Shown piece by piece: positions 25,593 to 34,492 of a stretch of DNA of 64,000 nucleotides. The notes beneath the pieces are model-generated. The model saw nothing but the letters and a program-made list of their open reading frames with translations, was not told the origin of the DNA and ran no database searches. The translations under genes and the position numbers were made by a program. This DNA is from Pontibacter roseus DSM 17521. GTDB taxonomy: Bacteria > Bacteroidota > Bacteroidia > Cytophagales > Hymenobacteraceae. Positions within the stretch are counted from its first letter, which is position 1. The number at the start of each line of letters is the position of its first letter. The stretch spans positions 186,001 through 250,000 of the forward strand of contig NZ_KB890765.1 in the NCBI RefSeq assembly GCF_000373265.1. Direction: 5' to 3'.

Positions 25593-25881
25593 AACGGTCC
25601 TATGTTAGCTGTTCCCTGTTAAGTATCCAGAAAATTGGGTTGAGGTGGCAGGTACGGCCATCAGGGGCTGATGTTATACCTGGCTGCTTAAAAAACGAAA
25701 TATACCCTGATATGTTGCCGTTCGGATGCAGCGTGTGAGACACACCATGCCTTGCCCAGGTATAGCAGCGGGCAGCTTAACCTTCCGACTGACCTTGCGT
25801 TAAAACAGACAGATTGCAGGAGCGCGGACTGCCAGAAAAGGTGATTCGCAGATAAATCAACATTAAACCGATTAATACAAG
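25593..25881. other. Intergenic region before the hibernation factor gene
   Basis: About 290 bp with no gene. It carries GGTATAG words. AAATCAACATTAAACCGATTAATACAAG precedes the HPF start, an A-rich leader typical of Bacteroidetes. I see no hairpin of note. Confidence 0.45.
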
Positions 25882-26187
25882 ATGAATTACACAGAGAATT
25901 TCGAGGGCATAAAAATAGATGTTCAGGCCGTGGACATCAATATTTCAGACGACATACAGCAGTATGTGCGCAACACCATTACCAAGCTGAAGCGCCACGC
26001 CAAGAAAATAGATTCAATAGACGTATACTTCAAGGAAGAGGCCAATCAGTCCACCAACTCCAAAAAGGTGAGCATGCGGGTAGGTATACCTGGCAACGAT
26101 GTGTTCGCCGAGGACCAGGGAGAGAACTGGTACGAGCAACTCAAGAATGTGGAAGAAAAGCTGAAGCGCCAACTCGAGAAGCGCTAA
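25882..26187 (+). CDS. hpf: Ribosome hibernation promoting factor (short HPF)
   Basis: The 101-residue protein has the HPF/YfiA-type fold: 'IKIDVQAVDINISDDIQQYVRNTITKLKRHAKKIDSIDVYFKEE' followed by a strand KVSMRVGIPGNDVFAEDQGENWYEQLKNVEEKLKRQLEKR. Factors of this family bind the 30S subunit in stationary phase and inactivate or dimerise ribosomes. It lacks the C-terminal dimerisation domain of long HPF, so it is the short form. Its terminator's downstream arm is part of a tandem 53-bp duplication. Confidence 0.93.
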   Translation: MNYTENFEGIKIDVQAVDINISDDIQQYVRNTITKLKRHAKKIDSIDVYFKEEANQSTNSKKVSMRVGIPGNDVFAEDQGENWYEQLKNVEEKLKRQLEKR

Positions 26188-26207
26188 ACCTTTCAGACCA
26201 GTAAACC

Positions 26208-26252
26208 AAAACCCGCTGCCAGTCAGGTATACCTGCAGGCGCAGCGGGTTTT
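26208..26252 (+). terminator. Terminator after hpf
   Basis: AAAACCCGCTGC and GCAGCGGGTTTT form a 12-bp stem. The loop holds the palindromic word CAGGTATACCTG. The right arm's CGGGTTTT is the start of the 53-bp tandem repeat. Confidence 0.85.
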
Positions 26253-26350
26253 GCTGTTGCTATACCTGCCTGCCAGGTTCATGCTCAGTTCCTCTATCGG
26301 GTTTTGCTGTTGCTATACCTGCCTGCCAGGTTCATGCTCAGTTCCTCTAT
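26245..26350 (+). repeat. Two perfect tandem 53-bp units
   Basis: Units 26245-26297 and 26298-26350 are identical as far as I can read. Each starts CGGGTTTTGCTG, contains GCTATACCTGCC and ends AGTTCCTCTAT. The duplication copied the distal arm of the hpf terminator, so that a second T-rich arm follows. Confidence 0.9.
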
Positions 26351-26396
26351 TAAGAATGCACAGGTATAGCCATCATCAATTTTCAATTCGGGAATC

Positions 26397-27164
26397 ATGT
26401 CAGAAATCACTTACAAAGGCAAGGTGGTGCTCATCACCGGCGGGGCACAAGGCATCGGACTAGGTATGGCAGAGGCCTTTGCGAAGGCGGATGCCACGGT
26501 CCTCTTGGCTGACCAGGACGAGGAAGCGGGAAAGGAGGCACAGCAGCGGCTGCAGGCTACCTTCATTCCCTGCGATGTGGCCAAAGAGGAAGAGGTGCGT
26601 CAGATGATGAAGCAGATAGGGGAGGAGCACGGGAGACTGGATGTGCTCATCAACAACGCCGGCATCAGCGAGCCTTTCCATGGCACCCTCGACGAGCTGC
26701 AATTGACTGACTTTGACCGGGTACTGGCCGTGAACCTGCGGGGGCCGCTGCTGTGCGCCAAATACGCGCTGGCGCTGCTCCGGAAGTCAGACCACCCGGC
26801 CATCCTCAACATCACCTCCACCCGGGCCTTCATGTCCGAGCCCCATACCTTCGCCTACACGGCTTCCAAAGGCGGACTGGAGGCACTCACGCACGCGCTG
26901 GCGGTGAGCCTGGCTGAGGACCGGGTGCGGGTGAACGCCATCGCGCCAGGTTGGATTGAGGTGGGCGACTGGCAGAAGCAAAGCGGCCGCTATGCCACGC
27001 AACATACCCAGGAGGACAAGGAGCAGCACCCGGTGGGGCGGGTAGGTATACCCGAAGACATTGCCGAAGCGGCGCTGTTCCTCTGCTCCGATAAAGCCGG
27101 GTTTATCACAGGCCAGCACCTGATTATAGACGGTGGCATGACCGTGAAGATGATTTACAACTAA
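26397..27164 (+). CDS. SDR-family oxidoreductase
   Basis: The 255-residue enzyme is a classical short-chain dehydrogenase. The Rossmann cofactor motif TGGAQGIGLG is at about 14-22, LLADQDEEAG suggests NAD(H) preference through Asp after strand 2, and NNAGI is near 86-90. The catalytic Ser in NITSTRAFMSEP and the Y-x-x-x-K in FAYTASKGG are in order. The C-terminus ends with 'GFITGQHLIIDGGMTVKMIYN', typical of the family. The substrate is not predictable by motif. It stands in the same direction as the DsbA-like gene, 58 bp upstream of it. Confidence 0.95.
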   Translation: MSEITYKGKVVLITGGAQGIGLGMAEAFAKADATVLLADQDEEAGKEAQQRLQATFIPCDVAKEEEVRQMMKQIGEEHGRLDVLINNAGISEPFHGTLDELQLTDFDRVLAVNLRGPLLCAKYALALLRKSDHPAILNITSTRAFMSEPHTFAYTASKGGLEALTHALAVSLAEDRVRVNAIAPGWIEVGDWQKQSGRYATQHTQEDKEQHPVGRVGIPEDIAEAALFLCSDKAGFITGQHLIIDGGMTVKMIYN

Positions 27165-27228
27165 AAAAGAATATCCCCAACCATTCGCCGCATCGTGCGG
27201 TAAACAAGTAGCAAAGTGTTTTTTGCCT

Positions 27229-27867
27229 ATGGTGCAGAGTCCTTACAACCCAGTGCTTCTTTACGTAACTGATCCCATGTGCGCGTGGTGCTACGGCTTT
27301 ACACACGTCATCCGGCGGCTGCGGGCGCTCTGGCATGGACGCCTGACGGTGGAGGTGGTGGCCGGCGGCCTAAGCCCCTACGCCGAGACTCCCATCACGC
27401 AGGAGGAGAAAGAGCGCCTGGCCCTGAGTTGGCACCGCGTGCAGGAGCGCACCAGCCTGCCTTTCAACTACGGCCTCTTTCTGAACCGCAACTTCGTGTA
27501 CGACACCGAGCCTGCCTGCCGCGCCTTGCACGTGGTGCGCCGCCTGCGCCCCGCGCTCACCCTGGAGGTTCTGCGGGCCATGCATTCGGCCTTCTACGCC
27601 GATGGGCTCAACCTGGCCGACCCGCAGGTGCTGGCCGCGGTCGTGCGCCCATTTGGAATCCATGAGAACCTCTTCTATACCTTGTTTGAGGCGGAGGAGG
27701 TGATTGACGCTACCGAAAAGGAGTTTGAATTTGCCCAGATGATTGGCGTTACCGACCTGCCCAGCGTGTACGTGGAAGGAGGCATGGGCCCCGAGCTGTT
27801 GGTGAAAGGTTTCTGCCAACTCGACGAGTTGGAAGAGCGCCTGCTCCGTCACCTGGAGATGGTGTAG
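27229..27867 (+). CDS. DsbA-family thioredoxin-fold protein
   Basis: The protein is about 212 residues from ATG 27229 (MVQSPYNPVLLYVTDPMCAWCYGF). It has a thioredoxin-like fold with a CAWC active-site pair in the first strand-helix junction, and 'TDLPSVYVEGG' (the cis-Pro loop) near residue 180. A helical insertion in the middle is characteristic of the DsbA/FrnE branch. No signal peptide is present, so it is probably cytosolic. FrnE-like proteins act in oxidative stress or as chaperone-oxidoreductases, but the exact function here is unknown. Confidence 0.9.
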   Translation: MVQSPYNPVLLYVTDPMCAWCYGFTHVIRRLRALWHGRLTVEVVAGGLSPYAETPITQEEKERLALSWHRVQERTSLPFNYGLFLNRNFVYDTEPACRALHVVRRLRPALTLEVLRAMHSAFYADGLNLADPQVLAAVVRPFGIHENLFYTLFEAEEVIDATEKEFEFAQMIGVTDLPSVYVEGGMGPELLVKGFCQLDELEERLLRHLEMV

Positions 27868-28250
27868 CCGGTTGTCCATGCAAATTTTACCTATAGGAGA
27901 ATGAGGCCTCTGCCGGTGTATACCTGTGTGCCTACCTTTTGCAACAAGTGGCTCATGCTGCGGTATAGTATAAAAGAGAATTGATTAGCAGTACTACATC
28001 AGAACTTCTCAGTTAGCAAGCGGAAACATGTAACACAAGCCTGCAAGCGTAGTGCTATGAGACAACTATATGTACTGATATATTATCCAAAACAAGAAAT
28101 CACAATCAACCACACGGTATCGGTTGCAGCTGCAAGGCTAGGTATAGCCAGTGCCTTAAAATCAAAGGTATAGCAGTGGCGGGTATAGCCGCAGGTGACT
28201 TGTTTGAGCGTAGTCAAGGCTTATTCGGGGAGCCTCCGAAAGAAAGGAAT
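27868..28250. other. Intergenic region before the DUF1801 gene
   Basis: About 380 bp without a gene. It holds several GGTATAG words (near 27962, 28141, 28169 and 28182) and is AT-rich in its last part. I see no RNA or hairpin beyond the promoter listed separately. Confidence 0.45.
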
Positions 28251-28251
28251 A

Positions 28252-28283
28252 TTTGACAAAATATTAAAAAATAAGTATATTTA
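28252..28283 (+). promoter_or_regulatory. Bacteroidetes-type promoter of the DUF1801 gene
   Basis: TTTG at 28252-28255 (-33 box) and TATATTTA at 28276-28283 (close to TAnnTTTG) are separated by 20 nt, with an A/T-rich spacer. The predicted start is about 28290, 40 nt before the ATG at 28330. Confidence 0.6.
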
Positions 28284-28329
28284 GGTGCACAAGTTATAGC
28301 TCCGGCCAGCGGCCATGACATACACCTGT

Positions 28330-28689
28330 ATGAGAAGCAAGATATCTACCAACCAAGTCGACGAGTACATCGACAAATTGTCTCCTGAGAAGCAGCAGCT
28401 GGCGCAGGCAGTGCGCCGCATCATCAACCAGACGGCGGCGCACCTGGAAGAATGCGTGCGCTGGGAAAATCCCTGCTATTTCTTTTACGGTCCTGTTTGC
28501 TATTTCTCCTCTTCCCGCAGTGGCATCCATTTCGGGTTCTTCCGCGGCAAAGAGCTCTCTGACCCAGCCAGGCGCCTGGTTAGCCGCAACGGCCAACTAC
28601 CCCACATCAAACTGCGCACTCTCGAAGACATCGACGACGTTTACTTCAGCGATTTAGTGCGGGAGGCGGTGCACCTCAACCAGAACTAA
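28330..28689 (+). CDS. DUF1801 (YdhG/YjbR-like) protein
   Basis: I use the second Met (MRSKISTNQVDEYID), giving 119 residues. An ATG at 28315 would add five. The fold is of the DUF1801/YdhG type: helices VDEYIDKLSPEKQQLAQAVRRIINQTAAHLEE, then EECVRWENPCYFFYGPVCYFS, a GIHFGFFRGKEL strand and a C-terminal helix. The family is widespread and functionally uncharacterised. The last residues overlap the stop of the convergent CDF gene by 4 bp. A distant member of the same family lies at 47400. Confidence 0.85.
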   Translation: MRSKISTNQVDEYIDKLSPEKQQLAQAVRRIINQTAAHLEECVRWENPCYFFYGPVCYFSSSRSGIHFGFFRGKELSDPARRLVSRNGQLPHIKLRTLEDIDDVYFSDLVREAVHLNQN

Positions 28690-29609
28690 ACAGGTGGCGG
28701 GGTGCAGTCCTGCTGGCTGCATTCCTGTCCCGGCATTTCCAGCTCCACCGTCACGTGGTCAATCTGTTCGTTGTGCATGGCAGTGCGTATGCGCTGTTTC
28801 ACGGCGTGGGCCTGCTCCAGATTCAGGTTCTCGTTCACCACGGCGTGCATGGTCAGTACATGGCTGGTGCCGTCCAGCGTCCAGAGGTGCAGGTCGTGTA
28901 CGGACCTTACTTCAGGCACCTGCTCCAGGCGCTCCTGCAGTTGCCGCAGGCTGATGTTGGCCGGGGTGCCCTGCAGCAGAATCTGTAATCCCTGCCGCAG
29001 GTTGCGCACCACATTATAGAGCACATACCCCGTGATGAGCACAGACAGCAGTGGGTCAATAACAGGCAAATCGAAGAAGTAAAGCAGGATACCCCCCACC
29101 AGCACCGCCGCCCAACCCAGCACGTCTTCCAGCAGGTGCAGCATGGCCACCCGTTCATTCAGAGTATCCCCTTTTTGCAGGCGCAGGGCTGCATAGCCAT
29201 TTACGGCAACCCCCAGCAGCGCGAAGCCAATCATACCGGGCGCATGTACTGGCTCCGGGTTGAACAGCCGCGGAATCGCCACCCAGAGCACCACGCCTGA
29301 ACCCAGCAAAAGCACCACAGAGTTGATGACTGCCCCCAGCAGCGAAAAGCGCTTGTACCCATACGAGAAGTGCTGGTCGCTGCCCCGCTGGGAGAGGTGC
29401 TGGAAATACCAGGCCAGCCCCAGCGACAGGGAATCGCCCAAATCGTGGAGCGCATCGGATAGGATGGCCATGCTGTTAATCCAGAGCCCCCCGAAAATTT
29501 CGATGACGGTGAAGCCCAGATTCAGGAAGAAAGCTACCTTGATGTTATCCGTGGCGTTGTGGTGGTGATGGCCGTGGCCTCCTGCGTGGTGGTGATGCTC
29601 GTGTGCCAT
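28686..29609 (-). CDS. Cation diffusion facilitator (Zn/Co-type exporter)
   Basis: The 307-residue protein has a His-rich cytoplasmic N-terminus (HEHHHHAGGHGHHHH) and about six membrane helices. The metal sites of TM2 and TM5 are visible as SDALHDLGDSLSLG and HLLEDVLGWAAVLVGG, where the spaced His and Asp are the family's metal ligands. The C-terminal cytoplasmic ferredoxin-like domain ends with QDCTPP. CDF transporters export Zn, Co or Cd against a proton gradient. The gene converges with DUF1801 and overlaps it by 4 bp. The response regulator starts on the other strand just upstream, so a shared role in metal stress is possible but not shown. Confidence 0.94.
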   Translation of the reverse strand: MAHEHHHHAGGHGHHHHNATDNIKVAFFLNLGFTVIEIFGGLWINSMAILSDALHDLGDSLSLGLAWYFQHLSQRGSDQHFSYGYKRFSLLGAVINSVVLLLGSGVVLWVAIPRLFNPEPVHAPGMIGFALLGVAVNGYAALRLQKGDTLNERVAMLHLLEDVLGWAAVLVGGILLYFFDLPVIDPLLSVLITGYVLYNVVRNLRQGLQILLQGTPANISLRQLQERLEQVPEVRSVHDLHLWTLDGTSHVLTMHAVVNENLNLEQAHAVKQRIRTAMHNEQIDHVTVELEMPGQECSQQDCTPPPV

Positions 29610-29755
29610 AGTCTGCTAAACGAACCGCAATGTAATTAGATACCGCTGCAAGCACAACCCGGCCAGGAACGGTATTTCGGAACAAATCGTAACTTGCGGA
29701 CGAAACGGGAGCCAGCGTTCCTGTGAAGGTATAGCAAACCCAGGAGGGAGGAACG

Positions 29756-30439
29756 ATGAAAATACTGCTTGTAGAAGATGAACCCAAAGTTGCCTCTTTC
29801 ATCAAAAAAGGGCTTGAGGAGCAGTCTTATGAGGTGGACCAAGCCTATGACGGCAACTTTGGCCTGAAGCTGGCGCTGCAGAACGAATACGACCTGATTA
29901 TTCTAGACATCATCCTGCCGCACCTCAACGGGCTGGAGGTATGCCGCGAAATCAGGAAGAGAAAGTCCTCTGTTTCAATTCTTATGTTAACTGCGTTGGG
30001 TGCTACCGACGATAAAATCACCGGTCTGGACGCCGGCGCCGATGACTACCTCACCAAGCCTTTCGAATTCAAGGAGCTGCTGGCCCGCATACGCGCCCTG
30101 GCCAGGCGGGTGGGTGAAAGCGGCGGGAGCGAGAAAATACAGCTTAGCGACCTGGAGATGGACCTTGGTAGCAAAACCGTGACGCGGAGCGGCAAACCCA
30201 TCAACCTTACGGCGCGCGAGTTCTCTCTGCTGCACTACCTACTGCGCAACCGGGGCCGTGTGGTGTCGCGGGTCGATATCACGGAGAACGTCTGGGAAAC
30301 CTCTTTCGATACCGGCAGCAATGTGATTGACGTGTACATCAACTTCCTCCGCAAAAAAATTGACAAAGGCTTCCCCACCAAGCTCATCCATACCTTGGTG
30401 GGCATGGGCTATGTGCTGAAAGAACAGGAGGACGCATGA
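29756..30439 (+). CDS. OmpR-family response regulator
   Basis: The 227-residue protein begins with a receiver domain: the acidic pair in LLVEDEP, phosphoacceptor Asp51 in LIILDIILPH and Lys in YLTKPFEF near 101. A winged-helix domain follows (residues about 130-225) with DLEMDLGSKTVTRSGKPINLTAREFSLLHYLL. It ends 4 bp into the sensor kinase gene (ATGA overlap). This arrangement (HAMP kinase plus OmpR regulator) matches the CusR/MprA branch, and the upstream CDF gene hints at metal sensing. That link is inference only. Confidence 0.95.
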   Translation: MKILLVEDEPKVASFIKKGLEEQSYEVDQAYDGNFGLKLALQNEYDLIILDIILPHLNGLEVCREIRKRKSSVSILMLTALGATDDKITGLDAGADDYLTKPFEFKELLARIRALARRVGESGGSEKIQLSDLEMDLGSKTVTRSGKPINLTAREFSLLHYLLRNRGRVVSRVDITENVWETSFDTGSNVIDVYINFLRKKIDKGFPTKLIHTLVGMGYVLKEQEDA

Positions 30440-31821
30440 CGATACGCAACAAACTCACCCTGCAGTTCGCCGGCATCTTCGCCCTGATTATGGTGCTGTT
30501 CTCGCTGGTGGTCTACTACTTCACCTCGCTTTACCGGCAAGACGATTTCTATAAGCGCATTGAGCGGCGCGCCAACGACATAGCGGCTCACGTGCTGGAG
30601 GCGGATGAGGTGAACGAGCGTATCCGGCGCAGCAACCAAATCAGCTATTACCGGGTGCTGCCGCATGAGGTGGTGCGGGTATACAAGACGGACGGGACCC
30701 TGTACCACACTGGTGGCGGTGGCAGGCTCGACGTGGACCAAAACCTGCTGGACCGGGTAAAGCGGGAGAAACTGGTGCAGTATGAGCAGGATGTGCGGCA
30801 AGTGGTGGGACTTTATTATGAGGACAACGAAGGTGATTTCATCGTGCTCTCCTCCTCTGTGGATGCGTATAGCCTGCAGAAACTGCAGCACCTTAAGGTC
30901 ATCCTGATTGTGGGTTTCCTGGGCTCCATGGTAGTAGTGCTGCTGGCCGGCTGGGCATTTGCCAAAGAAGCCCTGCGCCCCATTACCAAAGTGGTGGACG
31001 AGGTGGAAAAGATAAGCGCCTCTGACCTGCACCTGCGCCTGAGCGACGCCGACGGCAAAGACGAACTCTCGCACCTGGCCAATACTTTCAACAAGATGCT
31101 GGACCGCCTGGAGAAAGCCTTCGAGATGCAGAGCACCTTTGTGTCCAGCGCCTCGCATGAGCTGCGGACGCCGCTCACCGCCATGATAGGGGAGCTGGAG
31201 GTGGCTCTGATGAAGCCCCGCGAGCCCGAGGAATACCAGCGCGTGCTCAACTCCACCCTGGAGGATGCCCGCCTGCTTGCGGAACTCTCAAATGGTCTGC
31301 TGCAGATAGCGCAGGCCAGCATTGACTCCTCCAAAATAAAGCTGACACACCTGCGCTTCGATGAAATCCTTTGGATGGCCCACGACCAGGCCCTCAAGCG
31401 GCAACCTAATGCGCTATATAACATCGACTTCGACAACCTGCCCGACGACGAGGACCGCCTGATGGTGAAGGGCAACGAGGCGCTGCTGCTGATCGCGATT
31501 GTGAATGTGCTGGAGAACGCGGCTAAATTCTCGCAACCGGGGCAGTATGTCTCTATCCGGCTTTCGGCCAACATAAAAGAGGTGCTGCTGCAGGTGTCGG
31601 ACCAGGGGCTAGGTATAGCACCGCATGACCTCCAGCATGTGTTCGTGCCTTTTTTCAGGGCGAATAACGTGCGCAACATCACCGGGCATGGCATCGGGCT
31701 CCCGCTTGCCGAGAGCATCATCAAACTGCACCGGGGTTCGATTACAGTGGTCTCCAAAGTGAGCGAAGGCACGGTTGTTACCCTCCAACTTCCGCAGGCT
31801 TACGGCCTTATTTCAGCCTGA
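30436..31821 (+). CDS. Sensor histidine kinase (two TM, HAMP)
   Basis: The 461-residue kinase has TM1 at about 11-33, a periplasmic loop of about 120 residues, TM2 at about 154-175, and a HAMP linker with ALRPITKVVDEVEKIS. The H-box has phospho-acceptor His241 in SSASHELRTPLTAM, then the N-box LENAAKFS, DQGLGIAP (G1) and GHGIGLPLAESI (G2). It is coupled to the OmpR-type regulator upstream by a 4-bp overlap and will be co-expressed with it. The sensor domain has no named fold, so the stimulus is unknown. Confidence 0.95.
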   Translation: MTIRNKLTLQFAGIFALIMVLFSLVVYYFTSLYRQDDFYKRIERRANDIAAHVLEADEVNERIRRSNQISYYRVLPHEVVRVYKTDGTLYHTGGGGRLDVDQNLLDRVKREKLVQYEQDVRQVVGLYYEDNEGDFIVLSSSVDAYSLQKLQHLKVILIVGFLGSMVVVLLAGWAFAKEALRPITKVVDEVEKISASDLHLRLSDADGKDELSHLANTFNKMLDRLEKAFEMQSTFVSSASHELRTPLTAMIGELEVALMKPREPEEYQRVLNSTLEDARLLAELSNGLLQIAQASIDSSKIKLTHLRFDEILWMAHDQALKRQPNALYNIDFDNLPDDEDRLMVKGNEALLLIAIVNVLENAAKFSQPGQYVSIRLSANIKEVLLQVSDQGLGIAPHDLQHVFVPFFRANNVRNITGHGIGLPLAESIIKLHRGSITVVSKVSEGTVVTLQLPQAYGLISA

Positions 31822-31983
31822 AACGCATTTTAATTCCATTTTAATGTGGTTTTAATGCTGGCTTAATACCCCGCCCGTACTTTTGTAGATATAAGGTGAG
31901 TATGCTGACTCGTATACCTGTTGCTGGTTTTGAACTGGCGCAGGGATATGAGTCAGAGCCTTTCCACTCCTTGTCGCTACAAT

Positions 31984-33555
31984 ATGAAAAACGCTGTTTA
32001 TAAGCCGGGCTATCTGGCCACACTTGGGAAGGACATTCCCGCAGGTCTTGTTGTGTTTCTGGTTGCCCTTCCGCTTTGTCTGGGTATATCGCTTGCCTCT
32101 GGCGCCCCGCTCTTGGCTGGTGTGGTCACAGGTATAGTGGGAGGTTTGGTGGTTTCCTGGCTCAGTGGCTCACACTTGAGTGTGAGTGGGCCCGCCGCTG
32201 GTCTGACGGTTATCGTGCTCAATGGCATAGAGACGTTGCAGACGTATGAGGCGTTTTTGCTGGCCGTAGTGCTGGCGGGTGTGCTGCAACTGGTGCTCGG
32301 TTTCCTGAAGGCAGGCGTGATTGGGCTGTACTTTCCCTCTTCCGTGATACGGGGTATGCTGGCAGCCATCGGCCTTATCCTGATTCTGAAGCAGATTCCG
32401 CACTTCATGGGGGCAGACGATGACTTCTTTGGGGAGATGAATTTCTTTCAGCCGGATGGCCGCAACACGTTCTCAGAGATTATCCATGCCTTTGGGGCAA
32501 TCAATTTAGGAGCTCTTATCATCGGCGTGCTTTCCTTGGCTGTGCTATTGCTATGGGATACCCCAGCCATGAAGAAAATCAAGCTGTTTAAGCTGGTGCC
32601 GGGTGCCCTGGTTGTGGTCATCGGTTCCGTAGGTGTCAACTACCTGTTCCTCAACTTCATGCCCGAATTGGCCGTGACCAGCACGCACCTGGTGAGCCTG
32701 CCCCAGATTGGCAGCATGCAGGACCTGGGCAACGAATTGCGCTTCCCTGATTTGTCCCAGTTTGCCAACCCGTCGCTGTATGTGGTTGCCTTCACTATCG
32801 CCATCATCGCCAGCCTGGAGACCCTGCTGAGCGTGGAGGCCGTCGATAAGCTGGACCCACACAAGCGCCGCACCCCCAACAACCGCGAGCTGAAAGCGCA
32901 GGGTGTGGGTAACATTCTGGCAGGTATGCTGGGCGGTATACCTATGACGGCTGTGATTGTGCGGAGCTCTGCCAACATAGCGGCCGGTGGGCAGTCCAAG
33001 ATGTCGGCCTTTGTGCACGGTGTTTTCCTGTTGCTGTCGGTGCTGTTTCTGGCGGGCTTCCTGAACCAGGTGCCGCTGTCGGCGCTGGCGGCCGTGCTAC
33101 TGATGGTGGGCTACAAACTGACCAAACCGACGCTCTTCAAGAACCAGTTCAAATTGGGCCACGAGCAGTTCATCCCGTTTGTCGTGACGGTGCTGGCCAT
33201 CCTATTCACCGATTTGCTGGTAGGTATATTGATTGGTTTAGCAGTGGGCGTGTTCTTCATCCTGAAGGCCAACTACAAGTCGCCATACTTCTACCACAAG
33301 GAGGAGCAGCGTGACAAGGACATCATCCGCATTAAGCTGAGCGAGCACGTGTCGTTCCTGAACAAGGCCAGTATTGTGCTGACGCTGGAGCACCTGCCAG
33401 GCAACAGCCATGTGATTATTGACGGTGAGAATTCAGAATACATTGACTACGATGTGCTGGAAGCGATTCAGGAGTTCAAAAAGACAGCCCATGAACGCAA
33501 TATCTTTGTGGAGATACTCAACGTGAAAGAGGTGCCGGTGCTGGATATGCACTAA
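31984..33555 (+). CDS. SulP-family inorganic anion transporter
   Basis: From ATG 31984 the protein is about 523 residues. It starts 'YKPGYLATLGKDIPAGLVVFLVALPLCLGISLASGAP', the SulP signature motif in TM1. It has 10-12 membrane helices, 'GGIPMTAVIVRSSANIAAGG' (a SulP signature) and a shorter C-terminal STAS-like domain, 'HVIIDGENSEYIDYDVLEAIQEF'. SulP transporters move sulfate or bicarbonate. Without neighbouring carbonic anhydrase or sulfur genes the anion cannot be assigned. Upstream TACTTTTG near 31877 might be its -7 box. A long palindromic terminator follows. Confidence 0.95.
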   Translation: MKNAVYKPGYLATLGKDIPAGLVVFLVALPLCLGISLASGAPLLAGVVTGIVGGLVVSWLSGSHLSVSGPAAGLTVIVLNGIETLQTYEAFLLAVVLAGVLQLVLGFLKAGVIGLYFPSSVIRGMLAAIGLILILKQIPHFMGADDDFFGEMNFFQPDGRNTFSEIIHAFGAINLGALIIGVLSLAVLLLWDTPAMKKIKLFKLVPGALVVVIGSVGVNYLFLNFMPELAVTSTHLVSLPQIGSMQDLGNELRFPDLSQFANPSLYVVAFTIAIIASLETLLSVEAVDKLDPHKRRTPNNRELKAQGVGNILAGMLGGIPMTAVIVRSSANIAAGGQSKMSAFVHGVFLLLSVLFLAGFLNQVPLSALAAVLLMVGYKLTKPTLFKNQFKLGHEQFIPFVVTVLAILFTDLLVGILIGLAVGVFFILKANYKSPYFYHKEEQRDKDIIRIKLSEHVSFLNKASIVLTLEHLPGNSHVIIDGENSEYIDYDVLEAIQEFKKTAHERNIFVEILNVKEVPVLDMH

Positions 33556-33690
33556 GCGGGCACCCGATAAGAAGTGACCAATAGCCACGCATAACTACTA
33601 CCTGAATTTTTCCAATTGAATCAGAACAGACCCTGGCAATGCCGGGGTTTATTCTTGGTGGAAATCCAGTCTCTCCGAGTTGATAGATGG

Positions 33691-33756
33691 CAGGTATAGG
33701 CAATGAAAAACGCCCGCTCTTTATAAAGAACGGGCGTTTTTCATTGCCTATACCTG
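33691..33756. terminator. Long perfect-palindrome bidirectional terminator
   Basis: Two 26-bp arms are exact inverted repeats: CAGGTATAGGCAATGAAAAA plus CGCCCG pairs with its mirror at 33731-33756. The 14-bp centre, CTCTTTATAAAGAA, is nearly palindromic too. It ends the SulP transcript from one side and the PorT-like transcript from the other. The iterated word lies at both ends. Confidence 0.88.
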
Positions 33757-33761
33757 TGAGG

Positions 33762-34385
33762 TTAGCGGCTGTAGGAAAGCAGGTAGCTGGCCATTAGGCT
33801 AAAGGAAGAGTTGCGGCGTTCGGCTCTGACATAAGCGCCTTCATCGTCGATGTTCTTCAATCCACCGGTATAGCGCACCTCCAGGCCAATGCCGTTGCTG
33901 GCGCGGTAGCCAATGGAGCCCACGTAAGCAAAGTCAACTGTATAGGGATTATCCGTAATATCGGTCCTGCTGGTTACGGTCTTGTCGCCGGAGTTGGAAT
34001 GTGCATCCACTACATACTTTGCGTTGGAGATGAATGATACCTGCGGACCCAGGTCCACGAACAGGCCGCCTGCTGATAGGTGGAGCAACACGGGCACGTC
34101 GATGTAGTTCAGCCTGACATTCTCCTCTACCAGGTTGCCAGCCACCACCGTTTCGCGCAGGGCACCTTTGGAGGTATAGAGCGCCTCTACCTGCACGCCC
34201 ACCAGGCTGCCGATGTGCCGCTGCAGGAACAACCCGCCGGTATACCCGAGCCTATATTTGTAGTTATCTGTGTCACCTCCCTTGAAGGTGGAGTAGGTGG
34301 CGCCTCCTTTGATGCCCACTTGCTGGGCGAAGCCTGTGCCTGCCAACACGGTCAGGCAGAACAGTAAAAGTACGGTTCTCTTCAT
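33762..34385 (-). CDS. PorT-like outer-membrane beta-barrel protein
   Basis: The protein is 207 residues with a signal peptide ending GFAQ (about 21). The body reads 'VGIKGGATYSTFKGGD', 'KYRLGYTGGLFLQRHIGSLVGVQVEALYTSKGA', 'VRLNYIDVPVLLHLSAGGLFVDLGPQVSFI' and a C-terminal 'SFSLMASYLLSYSR'. This is the PorT/outer-membrane beta-barrel profile of Bacteroidetes, an 8-stranded barrel. PorT itself is a T9SS component, but most such barrels have unknown roles. Confidence 0.85.
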   Translation of the reverse strand: MKRTVLLLFCLTVLAGTGFAQQVGIKGGATYSTFKGGDTDNYKYRLGYTGGLFLQRHIGSLVGVQVEALYTSKGALRETVVAGNLVEENVRLNYIDVPVLLHLSAGGLFVDLGPQVSFISNAKYVVDAHSNSGDKTVTSRTDITDNPYTVDFAYVGSIGYRASNGIGLEVRYTGGLKNIDDEGAYVRAERRNSSFSLMASYLLSYSR

Positions 34386-34492
34386 AGATGATTTTTGATT
34401 TGGTTAATTGTACTGGACGGCGTGAAATTACCCGAAAGATGCGCTTGGTGCAATGGAGTAAATATATAAGTTGTACTATTTTTCCCATACAA

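Noticed and set aside
26245..26350. Tandem repeats as a CRISPR array
   Set aside because: Two units are directly abutting with no spacers and no cas genes anywhere in the window.
30816..31772. 318-codon Ser-rich open frame opposite the histidine kinase
   Set aside because: Shadow frame; the kinase on the plus strand has H, N and G boxes in order.
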